A stretch of 64,000 nucleotides of DNA, taken from assembly GCA_014841595.1 (NCBI GenBank), contig JACYUE010000001.1, positions 2,654,996 to 2,718,995 of the forward strand, written 5' to 3'. Both the position numbers and the translations under genes were made by a program. The stretch's first letter is position 1; every line of letters begins with the position of its first letter. This stretch comes from Oxalobacteraceae sp. CFBP 8761. Lineage in GTDB: Bacteria; Pseudomonadota; Gammaproteobacteria; Burkholderiales; Burkholderiaceae_D. Of this stretch, positions 10,810-18,931 are shown piece after piece. The notes below the pieces were generated by a model. The model saw nothing but the letters and a program-made list of their open reading frames with translations, was not told the DNA's origin and made no database searches.

Positions 10810-11946
10810 TCAGGCCGTCACCAGGCGCACCAACGTGATTTCTGACGGCGCCCCGAAGCGCTTCGGCGGGCCCCAGTAGCCCGTGCCACGGCTCGTGTAC
10901 ACCCACATCTCGCGCACCCGGTTCAAGCCAGCCACGAACGGTTGCTGTAGCGGCACGAACAGGTTCCACGGGAAGAACTGACCGCCGTGCGTATGACCCG
11001 ACAGTTGCAGATCGAACCCTGCCGCGGCCGCCGCCGTCGCGCTGCGCGGCTGGTGCGCGAGCAGCACGCGCGCACCGACGCCGGCCGGCGCACCGGCCGC
11101 GGCGCGTTGCGGATCGCTCTTGTGCTCGGGGTGGAAATGGTGGGCGTGATAGTCGGCCACGCCTGCAATCATCAGGCGCGCGTCGCCCTTGTGCACGATC
11201 ACGTGCTGGTTCATCAGCACATTCAACCCCAGGCGCCGCACTTCGGCAATCCACTCGAGCGCGCCCGAATAGTACTCGTGGTTGCCGGTCACGAAATACA
11301 CGCCGTCGCCCGCGCGCAGGCGGCTCAGGGGTTCGGTGTGCGGCGCCAGCCGCTGCACGCTGCCGTCGACCAGGTCGCCCGTAACGGCAATTGCATCGGC
11401 TTCCAGCGCGTTGACTTTATCGACGATGGCGTTCAGGTAGGCGCGTTTGATGGTCGGGCCCACATGCACGTCAGAAATCTGCGCAATCGTGTAGCCGTGC
11501 AGCGCTTCCGGCAAGTCACGGATCGGCACATCGACTTTCACGATGCGCGCGACGCGGCGCGCGTTGGCGTAGCCGATCAGCGTCACCACCAGCGCGACCA
11601 GCGGCACCGCCAGCGCGCTGATGTACAGCACCGGGGCCGTTGCTGCGCCAATGACGATCAGCGCCAGCAGCACCAGGTCGCGCAGCACCGTCGCCACCAG
11701 CAGCGACGAGAACAGACCCATCGACAGCAAGCCGACCCATGCCACAGCATCGGACCAGCGGCGCCGGCGCATCGACGCCGACATCAGCCCGACCGGCACC
11801 AGGATCCCCAGCAGGCATAGCAGTAGTCCTGAAACAAGGTTGCCGACCATGCCAAAGGCCAGGTCGGGCAACAGGCGCACGCCGATATACACCAGCAGCA
11901 TGACCATCAAAAAGAGAACGACGAAAAAGCTTCGGCTTGGACGCAT
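10810..11946 (-). CDS. Membrane-anchored calcineurin-like metallophosphoesterase
   Basis: This 378-aa protein has an N-terminal membrane part (about four hydrophobic helices over residues 5-130) followed by a metallophosphoesterase domain. Metal ligands can be read in ISDVHVGPTIKR, TGDLVDGS, VTGNHEYYSG and LSGHTHGGQFFPW. These are typical of the YaeI/YkuE group, in which some members act on lipid-linked pyrophosphates or UDP-diacylglucosamine; the substrate here is not known. I chose 11946 as the start because it begins the membrane segment; the frame extends 19 codons upstream without a clear ribosome site. Confidence 0.85.
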   Translation of the reverse strand: MRPSRSFFVVLFLMVMLLVYIGVRLLPDLAFGMVGNLVSGLLLCLLGILVPVGLMSASMRRRRWSDAVAWVGLLSMGLFSSLLVATVLRDLVLLALIVIGAATAPVLYISALAVPLVALVVTLIGYANARRVARIVKVDVPIRDLPEALHGYTIAQISDVHVGPTIKRAYLNAIVDKVNALEADAIAVTGDLVDGSVQRLAPHTEPLSRLRAGDGVYFVTGNHEYYSGALEWIAEVRRLGLNVLMNQHVIVHKGDARLMIAGVADYHAHHFHPEHKSDPQRAAAGAPAGVGARVLLAHQPRSATAAAAAGFDLQLSGHTHGGQFFPWNLFVPLQQPFVAGLNRVREMWVYTSRGTGYWGPPKRFGAPSEITLVRLVTA

Positions 11947-12070
11947 GAGGGAAATAGATGAAAAGCAATAGAAGCTACATGGGGCACATGGGCCGAGATG
12001 CAAGCGAGGATGTTACAGACCGAGCATCACTTGTAAAAATCTGTATTAGCAGATGGCACTATTCAAAACC

Positions 12071-12088
12071 AAGAATATAGTGATTCTT
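12071..12088. promoter_or_regulatory. Perfect short dyad upstream of the glycine-zipper gene
   Basis: AAGAAT (12071-12076) and ATTCTT (12083-12088) are perfect inverted arms separated by six bases, in an AT-rich stretch between the divergent phosphoesterase and glycine-zipper genes. It could be an operator overlapping a promoter; no regulator can be named. Confidence 0.3.
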
Positions 12089-12143
12089 ACCCGGTGAGCG
12101 AGAACATCATTCCGATCTCCGCTGGGGCAAAAAGGAAAAAGCC

Positions 12144-12635
12144 ATGTTCAAATCGAAGACCTTTGGTGCTGTGCTGCTGGCCGCCGTCGCCGTATCGCCG
12201 GCGGCAATGGCCGGCGATCGTGGTACCAATACGGCCATCGGCGCCGTGCTCGGTGCAGTTGTTGGCCACACAGTCGGCGGTACCGGCGGCGCGGTGGCCG
12301 GCGGTGTGATCGGCGCGGCAGTGGGCAACTCGGTCCACTCGCGCGATGACCGTCGCCACTACGGCGATCGCGGTAACTATTACGATAATCGCGGCGGGTA
12401 TTACCAGTCGCAACCGACCTACGTCCAGCAGCGTCCGGTCTACGTCCAGCAGCGCCCTGTGTATGTCCAGCCACGCCCGGTGTACGTGGAATCGCGTCCT
12501 GTGTACGTACAGCCACGTCCGGTCTACGTCGAATACCGTGACGGCGGCCGCGGCTGGGACCGTCATGACCGCCGCGACCGTTACGATCGCCACGACCGCT
12601 GGGACCGCGATGACCGTCGCGGCTACGGCCGCTAA
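12144..12635 (+). CDS. Exported glycine-zipper protein with RPVYVQ heptad repeats
   Basis: This 163-aa protein begins with a Sec signal peptide (MFKSKTFGAVLLAAVAVSPAAMA). A glycine-zipper two-helix domain follows (residues about 28-65), rich in AIGAVLGAVVG- and GAVAGGVIGAAVG-type spacing, as in SlyB/YcfJ-like envelope proteins. Next comes a run of six seven-residue repeats of the form RPVYVQQ, then a basic, Asp/Arg/His-rich tail. It is probably an outer-membrane or periplasmic stress-type protein. A strong intrinsic terminator lies directly downstream, so it is likely monocistronic. Confidence 0.8.
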   Translation: MFKSKTFGAVLLAAVAVSPAAMAGDRGTNTAIGAVLGAVVGHTVGGTGGAVAGGVIGAAVGNSVHSRDDRRHYGDRGNYYDNRGGYYQSQPTYVQQRPVYVQQRPVYVQPRPVYVESRPVYVQPRPVYVEYRDGGRGWDRHDRRDRYDRHDRWDRDDRRGYGR

Positions 12636-12640
12636 CCCCG

Positions 12641-12668
12641 AAAGCCGCGCACCGCGCGGCTTTTTCTT
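12641..12668 (+). terminator. Intrinsic terminator of the glycine-zipper gene
   Basis: AAAGCCGCGC (12641-12650) pairs perfectly with GCGCGGCTTT (12654-12663) around a 3-base ACC loop, giving a 10-bp stem that runs into a T-rich tail (TTTTTCTTT). It starts five bases after the stop codon. Confidence 0.88.
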
Positions 12669-12688
12669 TGCCCACAGACGGCACAGCC

Positions 12689-13018
12689 GGGGTCAGGTCT
12701 GACATTCAGACACGACCTCAGCCTTATCCACTTCCAACGGTGTCTTGTCCAGCATTAGCGTGGCCTTTTTTCCAGCCAGGCCCGATGTCCGACTACGCGA
12801 CTGTCGAGATCGTGTCCGAATGTCAGACCTGACCCCCGCTTTTTCCTGGCCCCCGCTTTTTCCCACAGCCGGGGTCAGGTCTGACATTCAGACACGACCT
12901 CAGCCTTAGCCACTTCCAATGGTGTCTTGCCCAGCATTAGCGTGGCCATTTTTCCAGCCAGGCCCGATGTCCGGCTACGCGACTGTCGAGGTCGTGTCCG
13001 AATGTCAGACCTGCCCCC
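12689..13018. repeat. Tandem pair of 148-bp palindromic (REPIN-like) repeats
   Basis: Two copies, 12689-12836 and 12871-13018, have equal length and differ at about seven positions. Each has inverted terminal arms: GGGGTCAGGTCTGACATTC at the left and GAATGTCAGACCTGACCCC (or a one-base variant) at the right, with the match continuing into CAGACAC/GTGTCCG. About 95 bases of unpaired spacer lie between the arms. The copies are joined by 34 bases that repeat CCCCCGCTTTT. This fills most of the 475 bases between the glycine-zipper and kinase genes, and I see no gene there. The same arms with a different spacer occur at 48998-49239. Paired inverted REP-like arms around a spacer resemble REPINs mobilised by a RAYT transposase located elsewhere; that link is inference. 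Confidence 0.8.
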
Positions 13019-13110
13019 CGCTTTTGTTTGTGCCCCCGCTTTTGCAGTCTTTTCTCCTTCCCTCCGCTGTGATTCTGCATCGGCGCCTCGCGCCATGCTC
13101 GGGGGATACC

Positions 13111-14079
13111 ATGTACGACGCAGGCACCGTCATTTCGCTCAGCGGCGGCCAATATCGCTTGCGCGAACCGCTGGCTGGCGCGGCCTATGGCGTTGTCTGG
13201 CGCGCCGACAGCCTGCATGCCATCGGGGCCGTCGCCCTCAAGCTCGTCAACCTCGACCAGATGGCGCGAGCACCGGCCGCACTGCGCATCCGCTGGCTGG
13301 ACAGCGCCAACACCGAGATCGCATTCCTGCGCAGCCTCGCGCCGTGGGACGGCCGCCACATCGTGCGCCTGCTCGACAGCGGTGAGCATCTGGGCCTGCC
13401 GGCACTGGCCCTGGAATTGCTTGATGGCGACCTGGCCGCTTACTTGGCGGAGCACATCGCTGCCGGTCACACGATCGCCCCGGCCCGCGCCCTGGCCTGG
13501 ACCGGCCAGGTCAATCAGGCGCTGGCCAAGGTCCACGCCAACGGCTGGCGCTACCTCGACCTGAAACCGGGCAACCTGTTGCTCGACCGTGCCACCGACA
13601 CGCTCAAGCTGGCCGACTTTGGCACCAACCGGCGCCTGGACGACCTGCGCGCCCATACCTATGCCGGCACCGCCAACTGGCAGGCGCCGGAGCAGTTCTT
13701 CCCGGACGCCGACGCAGATGGCTACGCCACCGAAGCGCGCACCGACTATTTCGCCCTGGGCGCCCTTTTCTATTACCTCGTCTGCGGCCGCCTGCTGCGT
13801 TACAGCAGCACCTGCGGCCAGGCCTGGCAAACGCATGGCCGCGATGGTGCTGCCACCCTGCTGGCCGCGTACCAGGCGCGCCCGCCCGTGCTGCAACTCG
13901 ATGAAGCGACGCTGTTTGCCAACCGCCTGGGCCAGGCCGCCGTGCCGGGCCTGGCGCTGCTGCGCCGCCTGCTGGCCGACAGCCCTGCCGAGCGGCCGCA
14001 GCACGCACTGGAGATCAGCCGCCTGCTTGGGCAAGCGACCAGCCTGCTTGGCGCCCCGCCAGCCAGGAGCGCAGCATGA
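13111..14079 (+). CDS. Cytoplasmic Ser/Thr protein kinase heading the SEDS operon
   Basis: This 322-aa kinase starts at the ATG at 13111; upstream sequence in the same frame is repeat DNA. The kinase fold is readable: a glycine loop (LAGAAYGVVW, residues 21-30), the ATP-anchoring K44, the catalytic loop YLDLKPGN (148-155) with D150, K152 and N155, DFG at 169-171, and APE at 192-194. The usual HRD is YLD, so it lacks the Arg that couples activity to activation-loop phosphorylation. No transmembrane segment or extracellular sensor domain is present, unlike PknB. Its stop overlaps the start of the SEDS gene as ATGA. Likely targets are the FHA-type proteins encoded by this operon and by the second block at 27-43 kb; that is inference. 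Confidence 0.87.
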   Translation: MYDAGTVISLSGGQYRLREPLAGAAYGVVWRADSLHAIGAVALKLVNLDQMARAPAALRIRWLDSANTEIAFLRSLAPWDGRHIVRLLDSGEHLGLPALALELLDGDLAAYLAEHIAAGHTIAPARALAWTGQVNQALAKVHANGWRYLDLKPGNLLLDRATDTLKLADFGTNRRLDDLRAHTYAGTANWQAPEQFFPDADADGYATEARTDYFALGALFYYLVCGRLLRYSSTCGQAWQTHGRDGAATLLAAYQARPPVLQLDEATLFANRLGQAAVPGLALLRRLLADSPAERPQHALEISRLLGQATSLLGAPPARSAA

Positions 14080-16436
14080 AATCCAGTCACCCGCGCATGT
14101 TTTTTGGCGCCGTGACGGCTTCAATTCTGCTCGCGCTGTTGTGCGCCGTGCAGCTGCTGGCCATCTTGCGCGCACCTGTCGCCTGGCTGCCGCGCGAGAT
14201 TGCGGTGACCCTTCAGCCGGGCGCATCGATTGTGCTCGGCCGTGCGGAACTGGGCGCGCCGCGCGCCGCCGCGCGCCAGCTGACCTTGCGCCGCGATATC
14301 GCCGGCGCCTGGTGGCTGCGCAATCTGGAACCGGTCCAGCCCATCGTGCTGCGCCGTGGCGACGCGCGCGTGCGCACCAGCGACGTCCCGCTGGAACGTG
14401 GCCAGCAGATCCAGGCTGGCGCTGCGCGCTTTACCGTGCTGGCGCACGATGCCGGCAGCGTGACGCTGTCGAACGGCGAGCGATCCTGGCGCTACGACGG
14501 CGCCACGCTGCTGCAGGACGGCGCACTGCAACCGGCCTGTCCCGATGCCCCTCTCGCCAGCCGTGCGCTCGCGTTGTGGAACCGCGTCACGCCGCACTCC
14601 CTGGGCCTGGCGCGGCCCGTCAGCCTGGGCGGCCTGCTGTATTGCGGCAACCGGCTGGCCAGCAGCACGTTCGAGGCGGGGACTGCGTCGCTGGGGCGCC
14701 TGCCGGATGGCCGTATCGCGCTCTCGGTACGGGGCGACCAGCCGGTGCTCATCTCGACTGCGAACGGGTGGGAAGACGCTGCCCAGCGCGACCAGCCGCT
14801 GGCAACCACGGATGCCTTCGCCGTCGGCCGCACTGTTTTCACGCTGGCGCAAAATGGCGACATGCTGCACTTGACACCATCGGGGCAGGTCGCGCTGTCA
14901 GACGCGCCGCAGGTCCAGTTGCCCGACGCCGTGCGCTGGCAGTGGCAGGAACGCACGCTGTTCGCGCTGCCTGCCCCCACGCCGCTGGCCTGGGCCGCCG
15001 CGCTTGGCGTGCTGCTGCTGGGTGCGGCCAGCGTACTGCCCCTGCTGCGCCAGCGCGCGGATCGCGCACGTGTCGCCATGCCGGTGGCTGCGGCGCTGAT
15101 CGCCGCCAGCGCCACACTGCTGCTGGTGGCACAACGCAGCAGCGGCGCACCCGGCGTGGGCGTCTCGCTGCTGCTGGCCTGGGCCACGCTATGGCTGGCC
15201 CTGCGTTTTCAAGCACGCATCAGCTTGTTGACCGCTGCCGCCGTCCTGCTGCTGGGCGCCGGTCTGCTGGTGCAGCTCGAGATGGGCCTGGGCGCGAGCG
15301 ACACCGCCTGGCTGCGGCACTTCCAGAACTCCACTGCGTTGCTGGGCCTCGGCTTGCCGGGCACACTGCTGCTCTTGTCCTCCGTCGGCCGCAACAACCT
15401 GTCGCGCCCCGTCACCGAACGCGTGCTGCTGGTTCTCGCCGGGATCGCGCTGGTCGGCGTGCTGCTGCAGGTCTGCTTCGGCAGCGAGACGGGCGTGTTC
15501 GACATCCAGCCGTTCGAGTTCGCGAAGTTCGCGCTGGCCGCGCTCAGCGCCCACTGCCTGGCACTGGTCGCGGGCGGCGCGACGCACCAGCAGCGCAACT
15601 GGCGCTTCTGGCTGCGCATGGCCGCGCCCGTGCTGCTGTTCGTGTTCCTGCTGGGGGTTGCGCTGGTGCGGGTCGACGATTATTCGCCACTGGTGCTGCT
15701 GCTGGTCTGGAGCGGCGCGATGGCGCTGGTCTGGTGCGCGAGCCGTGGCCGGCGCGCCGCCCTTGTCACGGTCACTGTCGCCGTCTGCCTGCTGGTAGCC
15801 GGCGGCGCCGCGCTGCGCAGCAGCGGCGCCTTCCTTGGCGCGCTGGGCTTTTATCCCGAGCGGTTTCAGGTCTGGAGCGCACCCACCGTCCATCCGCACA
15901 CGGGCCAGCAGATGCTGCTCGGCGCCCGCGCCATCGCCCAGGGCGGCTGGCTGGGCGCCGACAGCGCGCTCGGACTTGCTGCGCTGGGCGGTGCGGCCGG
16001 CGACGCGCTGGCGATCCCTGCGATCCAGGATGACTTCGCGCCGGCCTTCCTGCTGCAGCGCCACGGCCTGGCCGCCGGCCTGGCGCTGTGGACGTTGCAG
16101 GCGTTGTTCCTGGTGGCGCTGGTGCGCGTTGCCGCCGGCGCCTGGGCTCGCGCCTTGGCAGCCAACGATTTCCGGCGCGCCTGGCTGGGGCGCTTCCAGT
16201 GCTTCGCGCTGTGCGGTGGCGCCGCGTTCGTCGCCGGCCACCTGCTGCTGTCGTGGGGCACCAACCTGGCGATGTTCCCGATCATGGGCCAGCCGATGAG
16301 TTTCCTGTCGGCCGGCGGCTCGCATCTGCTGTTTTTCATCTGCCCCCTGCTAGCGTTTGGCATGGCAAGCACCCCATTCAACGAGGAGATTCAATCATGC
16401 CGGTCTATGTCCAACACGAAGTCCTGGGCAAGGTAG
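14076..16436 (+). CDS. Divergent SEDS (FtsW/RodA-like) protein with a large N-terminal extra domain
   Basis: This 786-aa polytopic protein has one N-terminal helix (about 8-30), a soluble region of about 270 residues with a weak FHA-like strand pattern, then some ten hydrophobic helices from about residue 305. The last part is SEDS-like: a long loop ending GGWLGADSALGL, the segment AIPAIQDDFAPAFLLQRHG (compare the family's HTDFIFAVIGEELG), and PIMGQPMSFLSAGGSHLL (compare PxxGxPLPFxSxGGSS). Canonical SEDS proteins are about 370-420 aa and polymerise glycan strands from lipid II. By eye, the catalytic Asp of the large external loop aligns with H606 here, so activity is uncertain. It overlaps the kinase gene by 4 bases and the next gene by 40. 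Its natural transpeptidase partner may be the PBP at 40013. Confidence 0.8.
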   Translation: MKSSHPRMFFGAVTASILLALLCAVQLLAILRAPVAWLPREIAVTLQPGASIVLGRAELGAPRAAARQLTLRRDIAGAWWLRNLEPVQPIVLRRGDARVRTSDVPLERGQQIQAGAARFTVLAHDAGSVTLSNGERSWRYDGATLLQDGALQPACPDAPLASRALALWNRVTPHSLGLARPVSLGGLLYCGNRLASSTFEAGTASLGRLPDGRIALSVRGDQPVLISTANGWEDAAQRDQPLATTDAFAVGRTVFTLAQNGDMLHLTPSGQVALSDAPQVQLPDAVRWQWQERTLFALPAPTPLAWAAALGVLLLGAASVLPLLRQRADRARVAMPVAAALIAASATLLLVAQRSSGAPGVGVSLLLAWATLWLALRFQARISLLTAAAVLLLGAGLLVQLEMGLGASDTAWLRHFQNSTALLGLGLPGTLLLLSSVGRNNLSRPVTERVLLVLAGIALVGVLLQVCFGSETGVFDIQPFEFAKFALAALSAHCLALVAGGATHQQRNWRFWLRMAAPVLLFVFLLGVALVRVDDYSPLVLLLVWSGAMALVWCASRGRRAALVTVTVAVCLLVAGGAALRSSGAFLGALGFYPERFQVWSAPTVHPHTGQQMLLGARAIAQGGWLGADSALGLAALGGAAGDALAIPAIQDDFAPAFLLQRHGLAAGLALWTLQALFLVALVRVAAGAWARALAANDFRRAWLGRFQCFALCGGAAFVAGHLLLSWGTNLAMFPIMGQPMSFLSAGGSHLLFFICPLLAFGMASTPFNEEIQSCRSMSNTKSWAR

Positions 16437-17962
16437 AAGACGTGTTCAATGCCGACGCGCTGTGGCAGGCGCCCGGCCTGTCGCTGTTCTCGCGCCGCGC
16501 GCTGCTGCGCGACCTGCTCGAACGCTCGCCGCGCGAACTGCGCGGCCGCGCCGCAACGCGCTGCTTCTCGCACGTGACGCTGATGCTGCCGCAGGACGAC
16601 GTCGACGACGACCGGCACCTCACCCGCGGCGCGCGCGTGCGCGACCTGGCGCAGTCGCTGGCCGCGCTGCACCAGAAGGATTTCGGCGACCTGCTCGGCG
16701 GCGATGAGGTGCGCTATTTCATTTCGGGCGACGAGCGCATCGCGCCCGGCGAAGTACAGGTCAAGTTCGGCCACGCCGTCTACCTGCCGGCACCGGGCGA
16801 ACAGGTGCAATACACGGTGACCGCTTCGCGTGACAGCGCGATCTGGCAGCCCGTGTGTGCGATCTACCCGAACCAGCGCCTGACCCTGGTGGGCATGGAC
16901 CCAGCCAATGCCACGTTCGCCGTGCCGGGCTGGCCGTTCGGTCCGGACGGCGGCTTGCTCCTCGTGAACGACGGACCGGAAGCGCCCCTCGAGCTGCAGG
17001 TGCGCCCGAAAGACAGTTTCGACTGCGTCTTCGATGCCACCAATGGCTACTACGTCCTGCGCGGCAAGGGCGCGAGCGCCCAGCGCCTGCTACTCAAAAT
17101 CAGTCGCGCTGGCGCAGGCCTGAAGCCACCGGTGTCCGCGGCTGCTGCGCCTGCAGCCCCAGCCACCGCGCCCCAGCGCAGTCCCGCCGTCTGGAAATCA
17201 CGCAGCAGCACGCCACCGGCCGACCTGACCGCGATGCCGCTGGCAGCGCCAGCGCCCGTGGCCACACCGGCGCCCGCACCGACGCCGGAAACGGACACCA
17301 CCTACGCGCCCGTCGCGCGCCATCGCATCACGCTGGCCGCGCTGGCCCTGCCGCGCCTGAGCCGCTACCGCGACACGGGTGCGCAGGCGCTCGAAGTGGG
17401 TCTCGATGCGCAACTCGTACCGGCTGCGCCAGGCAAGGACAACGTGATCCGCTTCGCCATCGACGATGCGGACGAACTGCATGCAATCACCCCGGCCGGT
17501 CGCCAGCGGATTGCCGTGCCGTCGCAGTTCTCGCCGATGGATGGAGCCAGCATCGGCCTGCTCGCCGCGCCGCAGTCGATGGCGGAGCGCTACAGCGCCC
17601 TTCTGGTGCTGCCGCAAGGCCCGTCGCAACCGGCGGCAGGCGGCTCACGCCTGACGTTCGGACGCGGCATGCCGTCACTGGCAGCACTGCGCGTGCTCGA
17701 TGCGCCGCAGTTCGTGCGCCAGGCCGACGGCGCCACCGCCAGCGCTGACCGGCTCGGCCTGTCGCGCAGCGCCTTCAGCTGGGAAGCATCGGGCGATGGC
17801 CTGCGCGTCGTGCGCCTGTCGCCCAGCCAGGCGTTGTATCACCTCGACGCCGGACTGGCCCTGGTGGCGCAGATCGACGCGGCCACGCAGGAAGCGCCTT
17901 ACCTGATCCCATCGGGCCATCACCTGGTGGCCGGCCACTACGTGCTGCGCTTCGACGCCTGA
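16397..17962 (+). CDS. Two-domain FhaA-like protein with C-terminal FHA-like domain
   Basis: This 521-aa soluble protein starts at 16397, inside the 3' end of the SEDS gene; the open frame extends further upstream but only through SEDS coding sequence. It has an N-terminal globular part (about 1-230), a Pro/Ala linker (about 238-300), and a C-terminal part. The last 110 residues read as a degenerate FHA domain (LTFGRG, then LSRSAFSWEASGDGL, then YLIPSGHHLVAGHYVLRF). The N-terminal layout (a helical RRALLRDLLERSPRELRGRA segment, then strands, then HQKDFGDLLGGDEVRYF) is reminiscent of the non-FHA domain of mycobacterial FhaA, but this is weak. It is probably a phosphothreonine-dependent or pseudo-FHA adaptor linking the kinase to the SEDS protein. 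Confidence 0.65.
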   Translation: MPVYVQHEVLGKVEDVFNADALWQAPGLSLFSRRALLRDLLERSPRELRGRAATRCFSHVTLMLPQDDVDDDRHLTRGARVRDLAQSLAALHQKDFGDLLGGDEVRYFISGDERIAPGEVQVKFGHAVYLPAPGEQVQYTVTASRDSAIWQPVCAIYPNQRLTLVGMDPANATFAVPGWPFGPDGGLLLVNDGPEAPLELQVRPKDSFDCVFDATNGYYVLRGKGASAQRLLLKISRAGAGLKPPVSAAAAPAAPATAPQRSPAVWKSRSSTPPADLTAMPLAAPAPVATPAPAPTPETDTTYAPVARHRITLAALALPRLSRYRDTGAQALEVGLDAQLVPAAPGKDNVIRFAIDDADELHAITPAGRQRIAVPSQFSPMDGASIGLLAAPQSMAERYSALLVLPQGPSQPAAGGSRLTFGRGMPSLAALRVLDAPQFVRQADGATASADRLGLSRSAFSWEASGDGLRVVRLSPSQALYHLDAGLALVAQIDAATQEAPYLIPSGHHLVAGHYVLRFDA

Positions 17963-17969
17963 GGCCAGC

Positions 17970-18446
17970 ATGCCATCGTCGACCCACGTCGCGGCGCATT
18001 TTGCCACGTACATTGGCGCGTTCGGCGCGGCCCTCGTGCTGACGCTGTGCGCCTGCGCGTGGCTCACGCCGCGCAGTTGGTGGCGCCGGCCCAACGCCCG
18101 CGCGCTGGGCGTGCTGGCCGCCGGTACGGCGGCCGGCGGCGCACTGCTGCTGGCATTGTTCGGCGCACCGGGCACGCTGCCGCAGCCCGCCGAACTGGCC
18201 GAGGCGCCACTGCCGGCAACCGACGTGCCCGTGGCCGGCGCGCCCTACCGCGTGCGCGATGCGCTCAATCTGCGCGTTGCAGGCGGCATCGGCGCCGAGC
18301 GCCTGCTGGTGGTGCCGGGCGGTGCGCGCGTGATTGCGACCGGGCGCCGCGATGGCGACTGGTGGCAGGTGCGCGCTACGCTCGATGGCCAGGATGTCGA
18401 AGGATGGGCCAGCAGCCTGTGGCTGCGGCGCGCGGACGAACGTTAA
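17970..18446 (+). CDS. Membrane-anchored bacterial SH3 (SH3b) protein
   Basis: This 158-aa protein has two N-terminal hydrophobic helices (about residues 10-32 and 43-64). A bacterial SH3 domain follows from about residue 78: YRVRDALNLRVAGGIGAERL, then GARVIATGRRDGDWWQVRA, then GWASSLWL. SH3b domains often bind peptidoglycan stem peptides, and the topology would place this one outside the cytoplasmic membrane. It begins seven bases after the FhaA-like gene and is the last gene of the kinase-SEDS operon, which fits a wall-sensing or anchoring role. Confidence 0.8.
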   Translation: MPSSTHVAAHFATYIGAFGAALVLTLCACAWLTPRSWWRRPNARALGVLAAGTAAGGALLLALFGAPGTLPQPAELAEAPLPATDVPVAGAPYRVRDALNLRVAGGIGAERLLVVPGGARVIATGRRDGDWWQVRATLDGQDVEGWASSLWLRRADER

Positions 18447-18560
18447 TTTGCTATGCTGACTTGAACGGTTTGCGTCGGCCATGAGCAGCTGTTCAGACGA
18501 TCACGTCAAACCTCGCTTATCATTGAATTTCCTCTTTTCTCTTATTTCCGCGCCCAGACC

Positions 18561-18824
18561 ATGCAACTTCGATGTCCAAACTGCCAATCCAGACTCGGCA
18601 TCTTTACGGAATCCGACGGTCAAAAGCGTGTCAAACATGGCGCGTGCCCGAACTGCGGGCAAAAAATCACCATCAGCGCCAGCGGAAAAGCGCTCGCTCT
18701 CGTCGTTCCACTAATCGTTGTCCTGGCCTGGCTTAGCTGGAACTGGTTACCGCCTGCAATCCTGGGGCTGTGCGCGGGTGCGCTGATCTGGTTCACGGCG
18801 GTCAGGTTGGACAAAGCCACCTGA
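18561..18824 (+). CDS. Zinc-ribbon membrane protein
   Basis: This 87-aa protein has a four-cysteine zinc ribbon at the N-terminus (C5-P-N-C8 and C29-P-N-C32) followed by two hydrophobic helices over about residues 44-80. The ribbon would face the cytoplasm. No enzymatic motif is present. It is separated by 114 bases from the SH3b gene and may be independent, although zinc ribbons are also found in several proteins of the 27-43 kb block. Confidence 0.65.
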   Translation: MQLRCPNCQSRLGIFTESDGQKRVKHGACPNCGQKITISASGKALALVVPLIVVLAWLSWNWLPPAILGLCAGALIWFTAVRLDKAT

Positions 18825-18931
18825 CGCGATCCAGTCATCGTGCCCTTTGGGGCAGTGAGAATTCAACCATTTTCCCCAGGATTCACGAAGAAAAAGCCGT
18901 TGATTACGCCTGGTTGGCTGCGCAGCCGTGT

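Noticed and set aside
12689..13018. CRISPR array
   Set aside because: Only two long repeat units of 148 bp with palindromic arms and a short joint; no short regular repeats with unique spacers and no cas genes.
12693..13096. Two similar small minus-strand frames starting MSDLTPA or containing RSDIRTR
   Set aside because: They are the translated palindromic repeats; their similarity to each other reflects the DNA repeat and not a protein family.
13589..16033. 814-codon plus-strand frame in another phase over the kinase and SEDS genes
   Set aside because: Arg/Ala-rich translation with no motifs; the overlapping kinase and SEDS frames are clearly coding.
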